A DNA stretch of 64,000 nucleotides, from positions 7,267,501 through 7,331,500 of the forward strand of contig CM055868.1 in assembly GCA_029582165.1 (NCBI GenBank). The letters are read 5' to 3'. The position numbers and the translations under genes were made by a program. Below, in pieces: positions 10,595-21,139 of the stretch; the stretch's first letter is position 1, and the number at the start of each line of letters is the position of its first letter. This stretch comes from Portulaca oleracea. Its lineage: Eukaryota; Streptophyta; Magnoliopsida; Caryophyllales; Portulacaceae. The notes below the pieces were generated by a model. It did no database searches, had not been told where the DNA came from, and saw only the letters and a list, made by a program, of their open reading frames with translations.

Positions 10595-13500
10595 CCAATA
10601 CTGTTCATAGTATGCGGAATCTCTAGCCGCGACTTTTCTAGTGACTTATTGGCACCATTATAAATCACCAGCAAGAAAAAAGTTTATTTCATCTAATAAA
10701 AATATCCAGTATTCACTGTCATTACTAATCACTAATAATACTCAACAAGTTTGGCCACCAAATATATTTTGTAGGAGCATATGAAGTTGAAACTTCGGGC
10801 CACCAAAATGATTTTTCAGTGGCAAATATAAACAATTGGTCACCAAATAAATTTTTCATGGCCAAATTCACAAACTAGCCACGGTATATTTTTATCATAA
10901 CCAAAATTTCAAACTAGCTATGACTATTGGCCACAATATATTTTATAATGGACAAATTTTCAAACTAGCCATGACTATTAGCCATAAAATATTTTTATCA
11001 TGGCCAAATTCACAAACTAGCCACGATATATTTTGATCATGGCCAAATTTTCAAACTAGCCCTGACCATTAGCCACAAGATATTTTTATCATGGCATAAT
11101 TCACAAACTAGCCACGACTATTGGCCACAATATATTTTTATAATGGCTAAATTCACAAATTAGCCACGACTACTGGCCACAAAATGTTTTTGTCATGACC
11201 AAATTCACAAACTGGCCACGATTAACTCTTATTTCATGGCAAACAAGGGACCATTTTCTTAACTGGCCACTAAAGAATTAATTTCATGGCAAACATGGTT
11301 TGGATCTATGGATTGTAAACATTGATGTAAAATTTGCCCACCAAAACTTGCTTCCCGTGGCCACTTTGGTGGCGCAAGTGAGTCATTCTTGTAGTGAAGC
11401 TGGAATCTTTTGATATGTGGGGAGCAAGAAGATGTTGGGGGAAGGAGGATGTAGACTGGGTGGATGTTCCAGCGCAAGGAAGATCGGGTGGTTTGCTATT
11501 ACTGTGGAGCAGGGAGGAGTTTGATTGTGTAAGAACTATCAAAGGTCAAAGATGGGTGTGTGTGGTAGGACGCCTTTTGGAGGATAACTTGGAATGCGCA
11601 ATCTGCCTGATTTATGCGCCTAATGAACATCAACAAAGGCTGGAGGTGTGGGAGGAGTTGAGACATTTGAAGAGCATGGTCCAACAGCCGATAATTTTGA
11701 TGGGGGATTTTAATGAAGTGCTTGTACCTTCTGAGAGGAGAGGGTGCACATCAATGACGGAGGGAATGCGTGCCTTGGCTGAGCTCGCACAAGACATAGA
11801 AGTGGAGGATATAGCAGCGGACAGAGAATTTACTTACATGAGAGTCAACGCAGCCAATCGCATTGATCGAGTGATGGTGGACTGCAGGCTGCTCAATGTC
11901 TTCCAGAACTTGAAGGTTTATTGTCGGGAGAGGAAGTTGTCGGATCACCTCCCGGTCATCTTGGCGACTGATGATGTCCACTGGGGTCCGACCCCGTTTA
12001 GGATGCTCAATGTATGGTTAGATTCAAAGGATTTCAAGAAGATGTTTAAGAAGGAGTGGTTGTCGAGTCTACACCTACCACTGCACAGAAGATTCAAGGC
12101 CATCAAGGAACCCATTAAGAAGTAGAACAAGGAGACTTATGGTAACATTGATTTGAAGGTCAAAACTTTGGAGGATGAATTGAGAAGACTGGATGAAAAA
12201 GCGATGTAGAACACCATGAGTCAAAGCGATAATGCAAGGAGGGAAGCAGTACGAGCTCAACTAACAATTTGGCTAGCGAGACAAGAAAGGAAATGGAAGC
12301 AACTATCAAGATGTCAGCTGATTAAGGAGGGCAATAGGAATACGAGATTCTTCCATATACTGGCAACAATAAGGCGAAGGAGGAAAATAATGAAGAAGAT
12401 TAAGGTCTTGGAGGCAGTCTATACTGATTCGAAGGCAATCAGAAGAGCAGTGAGGGAGTATTTTAAACAACATTTTCAGAAGAGGAGGAGGAAACATGGT
12501 GCAGATATCTCTGGGCTGAGATTAAATAGGTTGACAGAGGAACAGATGAGACAAATCGAGATCCCAGTGACTAAGGAGGAGGTTATCAATGCGGTCAAGC
12601 AGTGCAACCCGGACAAGGCACCGGGTTTTGATGTGTTTAATATGAAGGCCATTCAAAGACTATGGCCAATCTTGGGGGATGACATTACAAACTTTGTGGT
12701 GAATTTCTTTGAGGAGGGAAAATTCCCTGCGGTTATTAATACCACCTGGGTCACACTATTGCCTAGGAAGAAGGAAGCAACAGACATCAAAGATTTTAGA
12801 CCAATTATTATGATTGGTTGTCTCTACAAAATCATATCGAAAATCTTAAGCGCAAGGTTGAAGGCGGTGATACCGAGCTTGATAAGTGAGACACAGACTG
12901 CATTTGTTTCAGGAAGACAAATCCTTGATGGGGCTCTTGTTGCTAATGAAGTTGTAAGTTGGATGAAGAGGAATAATAAAGAGGGAGTCCTGCTGAAATT
13001 AGATTTTGAGAAGGCATACGATTCCATTGAATGGGATCCTTTGGAAGAAATTATGAAGCAAATGGGTTTTGGGCAGAGATGATTGAAATGGATGAGAGCA
13101 TGCCTGAGGAGTGCATCTATTTCGGTGATTGTAAATGGTGCCCCGACAAAGCCGCTCAAAATGCAAAAGGGGCTCAGACAGGGTGATCCACTGTCACCAA
13201 TCTTGTTCACTCTGGTTGGTGAGGTGTTGAACACTATGATGATCAGGGCTGTGGAGACAGGACATCTGGAGGGGCTTACTGTAGGGAGAAGGAAGGTGAG
13301 AGTGTCACATCTACAGTTCCCAGATGACACACTTATATTTGCGAAGGCAGACGAGATCAGTTGGTGAAAACTAAGGCCATCCTGCAGATTTTCGAACAAC
13401 TCACTGGTTTGAAAATTAATTTTGCAAAATCTAATTTGGTAGTCTTTGGCAGGGATGCAGAATGGGGCCATTCAATGACAAATATTCTGAAGTGCAAGGT

Positions 13501-15247
13501 GGTTGATCTACCCATAACATACCTAGGCTTGCCACTTGGTGAAAATATGCGTAGGAAACAAGCGTGGAGGCTGATAATACAGAAGATTCAGGCAAAGTTG
13601 AAGAGTTGGAAGGCTACTTGCCTTTCGAAGGCAGGGAGATTAGTGCTTATAAAGTCAGTGTTAAACAGCCTGCCACAATATTATCTCTCGATGTTCAAAA
13701 TGTCGAAGTCTGTGGCTAAGGAAATAATCACCATACAAAGAAGGTTCTTTTGGGCCGGGAAGGAGGGAGCAAGAATTGCAGCAACAATGAAGTGGGAGAT
13801 AATTCAGAGGCTAAAAGAAAAAGGTGGTTTGGGGGTTAGAGATCTACTCATAAAAAATGTTGCGTTGCTGTTTAAATGGTGGTGGCGGTATGGCACGGAG
13901 GAAGGGGTACTGTGGCGTCGAGTTGTGAATTCGATCCATGAAACAGACGATGCTAAACTACCAAATCCATTCAAGCTAAGGAAGGCCGGAGTGTGGAGGG
14001 ATATAAAGAAGGTGGGGAGGGAGGAAGGACCAGCTCTAACTGGTTTTGTGCAAAATTTGCAAGTTAATTTGGGGGACGAAAGTAAGATACGCTTTTGGGA
14101 TGACATGTGGGTTGCACAAAAACCGTTGAGAGTAGTATACCCGGAGCTTTATTGTATTTCCATACAAAAGAGGAGCCTTGTCAAGGACATGGGTTGGATG
14201 GATGGAAGATGCTGGCGTTGGGTGTTGACGTGGTCCAGGGAATTAAGTATTCAGGAATTGGAGAAAGAGAAGACATTGTCAGAGGAGTTGAGTTGCAGAC
14301 GACCTAATTTGGAGGAGGAGGACAGCTTGGAATGGAGGAATGACAAGGAATTTAAGGTCAAAAGTTTGGTTGGTGCAGCAGAGGAATTGGCTATGGGTGA
14401 GGTACAAATTGACACAGTTGTAAGCAAAGCTTGGATCAAGCTTGCGCCCCCAAGAGTTGAGATAATGGTCTGGATGGCTTTATTGGGAAAGATGAACACA
14501 AGGGGAAGGCTGAGTAGAATCAAATGCCTGCCTCAAAGTATGAATGTGTGCCCAATGTGTAGAAATTCTGAAGAAGAAGTGGATCACTTATTTGTGAGTT
14601 GTGATTTTGCAAAGCAGATATGGAAGAGAATCATGGTTGCACTGGGATGTACAGTCCAGGCTACAACAACCTTGACAAATATTTTCAAGGCTTGGATGGA
14701 TACAACATTCACCAATAAATTGAGAAGAATGCTATGGATTGCATCCATTTTTGCAACCTTGTGGACTATATGGAAACACAGAAATGAAGTTGTGTTTGAG
14801 GAGCAGCAGCCAAATCTAGATCTGGTTGAGGAATTAATCAGGAGGAGGGTGGCCTTATGGGCATCAACTTGGAAAGGTGGAATTCCATACCCAGTGGATA
14901 CTTTGGCAATGCGATTTCATGAAATTTCCAATCTGTTTGATTGAAACAAGAAACAAAGAACAAGGAACAAGCATGGAAAATGGATATGGAAGAGCATTTA
15001 TGTTTCAGTACGATGAGGAAGAAGACGAATTGAGGCTGAATATACTGGTTTTATGTTTCTTCTGTTTTTGAAGTGTAGTAGGGTATATTGTGAGACTTGG
15101 TGTTGTTTTGGCTAAGTTTGTTAATTCAGTTGGGCCAATTTTCAATTGTGGCCTGATTGGGACAAATTTGTGCAGCCCATTTGTGGCTTTGTTGTTCCCA
15201 TTTGGCATTTAATGAATCTGGGCTGAGACCCTCCAACATTCAAAAAT

Positions 15248-15801
15248 AAAAAAAACACTTGACCTCAAGAAAAAAACTAATATACTTTTTGATTAAAAAA
15301 TCAGCATAATATTTGTCATAAAAAATAATTGAATATTAGTGAGAAAAAACAATTAATATGCTTGTAAGGGAGACAACATAACAAGTAGCATCACTTGAAC
15401 TTGTGAGTTGTGACCTCTAAATTAGACATAGAGAAAACATCAATTCAACACATACCCAGCGAGCCACCACAAGTTTTTTTTTACTATTATGCATTTAGAA
15501 ATTTGTATAGGGATAGAGCAGTAGAAACATCACCCCTTTTCTATGCAAAACTCGACACCAGCTATGGCGTCAATTATGAATTGGCCCATTGGCGTTAAAT
15601 CCGTCAATGGTAATCTGTTTTGGTCATTATAAATTTACAATACTATTTTAATAGAAAAATAGAAAGAAATATTTAAAAGATTTTATTATATCTGTCTTCC
15701 CTAAATAAATTTATGGTCTAGATTAATTCTTAATAGATCAACGGTTTAGATTGATTGGCTACCGTATGTCAGAATTTTTTTGACTACCTTATAATTTTCC
15801 T
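15248..15801. other. Intergenic DNA holding the right copy of the LINE-flanking repeat
   Basis: 15310-15375 repeats the block found at 8405-8488. Nothing else is recognised. The short frame at 15410-15598 shows no family features. Confidence 0.5.
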
Positions 15802-16145
15802 TTCCGATATCCGTTTTTTCTTTATCGCCCTTAAATCTTTGACGTCACCCTTAATTATCCAAATGAATTCCTATACTACCCCTGCCCCCCATCCTCACTC
15901 TCATTCTCACTTCAATCTCTCTCTAGTCACACACACTCAACTCTCCCTCACTCACAACCACCAACTGCCGACCACCGCCGCCAACCACCGCCGCGGACCA
16001 TCGCTGACCACTGCCGCTCAACGCCGCCGCCTACAACCCTTTGCCGCTACACCGAAACACCGTCGGAAAAGGTAAATTTCAGTTTGTAAATTTGAAGTTG
16101 ATTTTATAGTTGTTTGTTGTAAAATTTGAATTTTAGGGATAGAAC

Positions 16146-16334
16146 AAAAAAAAGACGGAAAAAACACCGGATTCCACCCCAAACGCCCCCAGATCGCATC
16201 TGGGGCTTGGCCGAGACGCGCCTAGAACGCGTCTCGGCCAGGCACCAGACACGATCTAGGTGCGTCCCGGCCAATCCCCAGACGCTATCTGGGGGCGTCT
16301 GGGTGGAATCCGGTGTTTTTCCGTCTTTTTTTTT
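16146..16334. repeat. 189-bp nearly perfect G+C-rich hairpin inside the MULE
   Basis: The left arm from AAAAAAAGACGG through ACACCGGATTCCACCC, CGCCCCCAGAT and TTGGCCG is repeated inverted at the right (CGGCCAATCCCCAGA, ATCTGGGGGCG, GGGTGGAATCCGGTGT, CCGTCTTTTTTT). The arms are about 75 nt with only a few mismatches by eye. Smaller palindromes (CCCCAGATCGCATCTGGGG, GAGACGCG/CGCGTCTC) nest inside each arm. A transcript would form a long double strand and could feed small-RNA pathways, but no transcription evidence is available here. Confidence 0.85.
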
Positions 16335-16705
16335 AAAATTTTATGTTATTTGGAAATTTGAACCTGAATTTGTATTTGTTTGTTGTAAAATTTGAATTAG
16401 AAGGGTTAGAATGTCTTAATTTATGAATGTGAATGGGATTGGGTGGGAATACCAAAAAAAGGCCGGAAACGTTGTAAACAGCCGCAGACGCACCCAGATC
16501 GCGTATGGGGCTTGGCCGGCGAAATTTGTTTAAATTTTTTTTTTAGATTTTTAATTTTTTTTAATTTAATGTTATATTGAAATGTGAAAAATAATAATCA
16601 TTTAAAAATAATTTTAATTTTTTTTTTAAATTTAATGAATCATGTTTCAAACGCCCCGGATAAGCGTCTACACCATGACCAAAACGCCCTAAAACAGCAT
16701 ATGCA

Positions 16706-16777
16706 CCAAGGACGAAATGCGTCTTGGACGCGTCTTGACCAAGGATCAGCCGCGCCCAAAGCGCATCTCGTCCTTGG
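16706..16777. repeat. Second short hairpin in the MULE
   Basis: CCAAGGACGAAATGCGTC on the left pairs with GCGCATCTCGTCCTTGG on the right, with an imperfect GACGCGTC-rich centre. A related half unit (CACCCAGATCGCG, TGGGGCTTGGCCGG) lies at 16480-16520. Confidence 0.65.
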
Positions 16778-17149
16778 TTGAGACGCGTCCGTAGCGCGTT
16801 TTTACCTTGGCCTAGGCGCGTCTTTTATGCGTTTGAACCGTGGAGAAACCGCTATATTCACCCGTTTCATCTTCCGGCACAAAAAATTAAAATATAACTT
16901 AAAAAATGACGATTAAACATAAAAAATTTACCTCTTCTTCTTCAGATGATGATCCGTTACTCATTTTCAACAAATTAGTGTTTAGATTTTGAGGATTTAG
17001 ATGGAAAAAGATAAATTTTTAGAGAGAGAAAGAGAGTGGGAAGTAATGGGAAATGTTTGAGGTCCAAGGGCATAGCATGAAAATTTTATGTCAATTAAGG
17101 GCGACACATAGTAAAACAAGGGCGACAAAGAGCAATGCCCTTCCGATAT

Positions 17150-17676
17150 TATTTCGGGGAAATTTTCCCTCGAGGGGGCTAAGGGAAATTTCTAAATCAT
17201 TTTTTGTTCACTGATATTGATTTCTTTACACATTAATATTTAGTAACTTTGCACATGACACAAAACCTTTACGCACTGAAACACTAAACATTTACACACT
17301 AGCACACTAATATGAAATCTTTTTTGCAAATTATTAATTCCTTTTGCACATTGGCACACTAATACTGATATTCATTCATTTATATACTAACATATATACT
17401 TTTGCACACTAAAGTAAACCTTTTATAATTTCTTTCCCAATGTTTAAAACCCAACTTTGTGTCAAAGCCTAAAGTTTAAGTTTGTCCTTGTGCTGGTGGC
17501 ATGCATCTTTGTGTCAAAGTTTAAGTTTTCACTTTTAGAGTTTATGCTGCAATGGACCGACATTCAGTCTGCAAAGATTGGTTCTATTTTCAGTTTCATG
17601 GTGCTCAGAATGTCGGAAAGATCAAGACACACTATCATCAAAGGGAAGCTTCTTGTTCAACCATCCAAATGAAAAT
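17150..17676. other. A+T-rich DNA with repeated CACACTAA words
   Basis: 17215-17440 holds degenerate repeats of TTTGCACACTAA/TTTACACACTA. A 25-bp block, TTTCCCAATGTTTAAAACCC plus CAACTT (17433-17457), recurs at 18196-18220. No gene is supported. Confidence 0.5.
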
Positions 17677-17679
17677 TTA

Positions 17680-17926
17680 GGCCCCGTTTTTTTCTGTGGT
17701 TGGCAAACTGCGGTACCACAGCATACCGCAGTTTGCCACAACTCACCACAATTTATCACAAATCATTACTTTTCTCTCTTCTCACTTTTCTCCTCTGCTT
17801 TTTACATTCTCTTTCCTCACATACCCCACAATACCAATAACCTACCACAATTTCACCACACCCCACCACAATTCCACCACACCTCACCACACCATACCGC
17901 AAAATAACGCAGAAAAGAACGGGGCC
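17680..17926. mobile_element. Tourist-like MITE, copy 3 of the GGCC-TTCTTTT family, TSD TTA
   Basis: The ends GGCCCCGTTTTTTTCTGTGG and (inverted) GGCCCCGTTCTTTTCTGCG are flanked by TTA (17677-17679, 17927-17929). Inside, CTGCGGTACCACAGC and a CCACAATTTCACCACA-rich centre are typical of the family. This is the best-preserved copy. Confidence 0.88.
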
Positions 17927-17929
17927 TTA

Positions 17930-18467
17930 ATAGAGATGATTCTTGTTCAACAATAGAAAAGTAGAGTTAATTCAGTCATTTCTCCAGATGACAAATTTTA
18001 TCCCCGATTGATGACAGTGTTGCTGTGCAACTTTAACCAGCAACTTTGATTATTGAAGTCTCACCCTCCCTCTTGCTTTCTCTCTGTCTGTACATGCTTC
18101 TATTCAAAACGATATGCGGAGAATATGTACTTGAACTACCAAGAAATTACTTTGAAATTACTTTTGTTTAAGAACATAATTGTTTATAATTTTACTTTCC
18201 CAATGTTTAAAACCCAACTTACAATGCCCTTGCTAACTGATTCCCAACTTATTATTTTCTGGGGTGACGTGTTTTTCCTCAAATGAAGACTTGAAGTTCA
18301 ACTAAAACCAAACCCATTGTTGGTTAAGAGGACTCCTTGATCAATTCATTTTTATACCTATTTGGGAAGGTAGTGAGAGGGGATAATGAGAAGTAAGATG
18401 GAGCGAGATTTATCCTCTTATACTTATTTTAGCTTTTATTTTTCTTACACTCCAAATTGGGGTGTAA
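17930..18467. other. A+T-rich intergenic DNA
   Basis: Contains the second copy of the 25-bp TTTCCCAATGTTTAAAAC block at 18196-18220. No gene recognised. Confidence 0.5.
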
Positions 18468-18472
18468 ACATG

Positions 18473-19118
18473 TGTAAACACAAATTTCCGGGTCTAAATA
18501 AATAAACACAAGAAATTAGTGAACAAATATAATATATTAATTTCAAAGGATTTTGGGTACAATCTCTATGTATTTGTTACAAAATAAATGTAACTCCTCC
18601 GATTCGATCTCCTTGAATGAACTTGAACGAGTCTTGAATGAATATAATCTTGGATGAATGTGGTCTTGAACGAATATAATCTTGGATGAATGTGGTCTTG
18701 AACGAGGGTCGTAGAGACTTGATCCCGATCAAGAGGAAGTGGTTTGATCTCCCACGAATGGACGGCACAAGCTTAAGCTTTGTTGTGCTTTTGTCTTCGA
18801 GAGCGAGATTGAGAGCTTGTGAGTCTTCCTTTGATGTTTTTCCACCTCTTGAAATGAAGGAGAATGGTCTCTATTTATAGAGAACTTGGGCTAGCCTTTA
18901 GGTCCATTTAATTCCTTAAAAAAAGGATAAATATTTATGTGTCATCCATGACACGTGGCGTAATTTTATTGGCCAAAAATATAATGTCATTTAATTTATT
19001 ATTAAATGATCCACCATAATTAATTTTAACACATGGCGGGTTATAATTGGCCGAATTAAAATTATTTTAATTTCCACGTGGCTAGTCTTGCTTGGTTGAT
19101 AAATTTTTGCCTTCTACA
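18473..19118 (-). repeat. 3' LTR of the gag-only element
   Basis: Identical in structure to the LTR at 23383-24028. It has the same minus-strand TATAAATA motif (TATTTATA, 18872-18879) and the duplicated ATATAATCTTGGATGAATGTG/GTCTTGAACGA units. The adjacent purine tract on the minus strand (19119-19131, GAGGGGGCATT) is a good polypurine tract for plus-strand priming. Confidence 0.92.
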
Positions 19119-20640
19119 AATGCCCCCTCGAGAGTTGACCGCGCTTACGACTTGGTAGTACTGGCCGCGGTCGGGTCTCGAAACTTGAACGTGACACTTG
19201 CTCGGTTTGACTTTATGTGTTACCCTGGTCAATTTTGACTTGATAGGGTGCTCCCATAAAATTTGGATGGACAAGATTGAATCAAAATAATATATCGAAA
19301 GATTTCATTATAAAAGAAATCATCTATATATTAAATTGTAATCATTGATATTCGATGCTCAAAGATGGAAATTTGGAAGTAATATTTCCTCAATAATGAT
19401 ATAGTCATTTTTGTGGAAAACTTGCGTTTATTACTTGGCAAGGCCACCAATCTGTACAGTTGGTTATTTCCATACCGACCATTCACTGTTCCCGCTGATT
19501 ATCATCACCATTTTGACAATTAAAGTAAAGTATCCTACTTGGTGCTTACTTTCCAAGGACCCAATGAATGGATGGAAATAATCAAGATTTTCCATAATCA
19601 TAGGAATATACTATTGTTCTTCCTTTGTTCCAGTTACCAAAAACGGATGATTTCTAGCTTTTTATGGAACCAATTGTCAGTACTAATATCTTTCTACGGC
19701 TCTCTTTCCTGCCTCTACTTCAAGGCCGATGTTGTGACCCCTAATCAATGGAGGACAATCAACGCCACAGTAGCATCCTCTTTAACTGCCGCTTTGGGTT
19801 CATTATCTTGTCCAACACCATCAACACATGCCGTACAATCGGGAGAAGCTGCCACAGGAGCAGTCCCTGCAGCTTCATTGGATTTTAAATCAGGTCTCAG
19901 TGCTATATCCACATCATGCGGTGAATCCTTGCCAGCAGTAACTAAACGGTACTCTGATCCACTTTATCAACCGGTAGAGCGCCAACACCAACATTCTGCT
20001 TCTGAGTCTCAACATCAGCAACATCATTTAATTGATTGTCGTCTGGACAAGAAACAGAACCATCGCCATAAGGACTTGACCTCATCGTTTCATCTACAGC
20101 AACAGCAATTCCCTGAGGAGATTGAGCAGGCGAGCCGCCTTTTGACTTTGAGATTTCCCCTGCAGCAACACTAGGGAGATGATCCACTTCACCATCATCT
20201 CCAATGGATACAGATGCATTACCTTCAGAAAACTTGGCACAGATTATTGGCGTCCAGTCGAACATGGCTCCGAGGTTTCAAATGATTCTGAGCAAAATTA
20301 CTTGGAAGGACAATTATCCAACTCTTATTACCAATGACATTTTGCCACGTCAATTTGCTTTTCAATCACAAAGTATTCTGCACCCCTTTTCCTTTGCATA
20401 AAAAACGTGATGGTGCTCCTCTTTTTTCTTTTTTTTTGTTTTGTTGTTTTTTCTTCTTGCCTTTTTTTTTTTTTTGCAGGTTGATGTTTTTGGGAGAAGG
20501 AAACTTCAATATATGGACCAAACCGATAATAATCTAAGTGGCCTTGTACCAAATTTGCAAATCTGGACATCAAGAATATTTTTTGACGGCGAAATCTGCA
20601 AACTTTGAAGTCGGGCAACCTTTAATAAATTCATCGCAAA
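19119..20640 (-). other. Unidentified, possibly captured sequence in the LTR element
   Basis: Between the 3' LTR and the tandem repeats lies DNA without retroelement motifs. On the minus strand a frame at about 20265-19942 encodes a Ser/Asp/Ala-rich, disordered-looking peptide (EVDHLPSVAAGE, GGSPAQSPQG). A second frame downstream (about 19950-19760) has similar composition (DLKSNEAAGTAPVAASPD). The coding-like composition next to a pyrimidine-rich tract resembling a splice acceptor (near 20440-20480) suggests a captured fragment of a host gene. I cannot identify the donor. Confidence 0.4.
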
Positions 20641-20650
20641 GATGATAATT

Positions 20651-21045
20651 GGAAGACAAGCGGTGACCTTTGATTGTCCTCCTCAGTAGGGGACATCAAT
20701 TCGGCCCGTCTTGAGCATGTATTGGCGATCTGAAGACAAGCGGTGACCTTTGATTGCCCTCCTCAATTGTGGACATCAATTCGGCCCGTCTTGAGCATGT
20801 ATTGGCGATCTGAAGACAAGCGGTGTCCTTTGATTGTCCTCCTCTGTCGTGGACATCAATTCGGCCCGTCTTGAGCATGTATTGGCGATCAGAAGACAAG
20901 CGGTGACCTTTGATTGTCCTCCTCTGTTGGGGACATCAATTCGGCCCGTCTTGAGCATGTATTGGCGATCAGAAGACAAGTGGTGACCTTTGATTGTCCT
21001 CCTCTGTTGGGGACATCAATTCGGCCCGTCTTGGATTATATCACT
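20651..21045. repeat. Tandem array, five units of exactly 80 bp
   Basis: Units begin near 20651, 20731, 20811, 20891 and 20971. Each carries GAAGACAAGCGGTGACC, TTTGATTGTCCTCCTC, GGACATCAATTCGGCCCGTC and TTGAGCATGTATTGGCG. The units differ at a few positions. Such arrays are common in the non-coding part of Tat/Ogre-like and gag-only elements. Confidence 0.93.
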
Positions 21046-21139
21046 GACAATCGAAAGACAACTTATCTACACGAGTCTACATCACGCCTTTGAACACTTG
21101 ACTATCTTGATCTTTGATGCCTCGCACGTCTAGACCTTG

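Larger units (their letters stand above)
9891..11396. mobile_element. Non-autonomous CACTA (EnSpm-type) transposon inside LINE ORF2
   Basis: It begins CACTATAAGAATGACT and ends with the inverse AGTCATTCTTGTAGTG. A 5-bp direct repeat AAGCT flanks it (9886-9890 and 11397-11401). Removing the element and one AAGCT joins ORF2 in frame. Subterminal DNA is packed with GGCCAC/GTGGC words on both arms (9920-10220 and 10740-11370), the usual CACTA transposase-binding repeats. No transposase frame is present. A Cassandra-like LTR sits at 10304-10594. CACTA elements normally duplicate 3 bp, so the 5-bp match is slightly odd. Confidence 0.88.
9775..14944 (+). pseudogene. LINE ORF2: endonuclease and reverse transcriptase, broken
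   Basis: It starts at ATG 9775 with the endonuclease opening motif AWNIRGLG. It is interrupted after residue 38 by the CACTA element and resumes in frame at 11402. The endonuclease continues with GDFNEV (about 11703-11720), IDRVMVD and the SDHLPV motif (about 11940-11955). The RT follows (12216-13370): NPDKAPG, DFRPI, LKLDFEKAYDS and QGDPLSPILF. The catalytic box reads FPDD where Y/FADD is normal, so a Pro replaces Ala. A thumb region and a Cys/His zf-RVT block (CPMCRNSEEEVDHLF, about 14550-14595) follow. In-frame stops stand at 12123 (TAG), 12207 (TAG) and 13081 (TGA), and a frameshift lies near 13361-13370. The stops sit where Trp or Gln codons would fit, as expected from cytosine deamination in methylated DNA. 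Confidence 0.88.
8489..15247 (+). mobile_element. Inactive L1-like LINE with nested insertions
   Basis: Non-LTR retrotransposon in plus orientation. It has a partial ORF1, an ORF2 with AP-endonuclease, reverse transcriptase and zf-RVT region, and a 3' region ending in a short A-rich tail (AAAAATAAAAAAAA near 15240). Two later insertions split it: a MITE (8695-9087) in ORF1 and a CACTA element (9891-11396) in ORF2. Without these the LINE is about 4.9 kb and lacks the 5' part of ORF1. Several in-frame stops and one frameshift show that it is dead. Confidence 0.85.
15811..17140. mobile_element. Non-autonomous Mutator-like element (MULE) with 9-bp TSD
   Basis: An exact 9-bp direct repeat, TTCCGATAT, flanks the element (15802-15810 and 17141-17149), the Mutator signature. 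The ends are imperfect inverted repeats of about 60 bp: CTTTATCGCCCTTAA and GTCACCCTTAATT on the left against TTAAGGGCGACA and AAGGGCGACAAAG on the right. The interior has a Pro/Arg-rich CCGCCG stretch near 15955-16070 that looks like a captured leader or exon, and several G+C-rich hairpins. No MURA transposase is present, so it is a non-autonomous or Pack-MULE-like element. Confidence 0.82.

Noticed and set aside
16146..16334. MIRNA gene
   Set aside because: The hairpin is long and nearly perfect, as in a MITE or siRNA locus, and no small-RNA evidence is available; reported as a repeat and finding instead.
20651..21045. CRISPR-like regular repeats
   Set aside because: The 80-bp units are contiguous with no unique spacers, and the genome is a plant; it is a tandem array in a retrotransposon.
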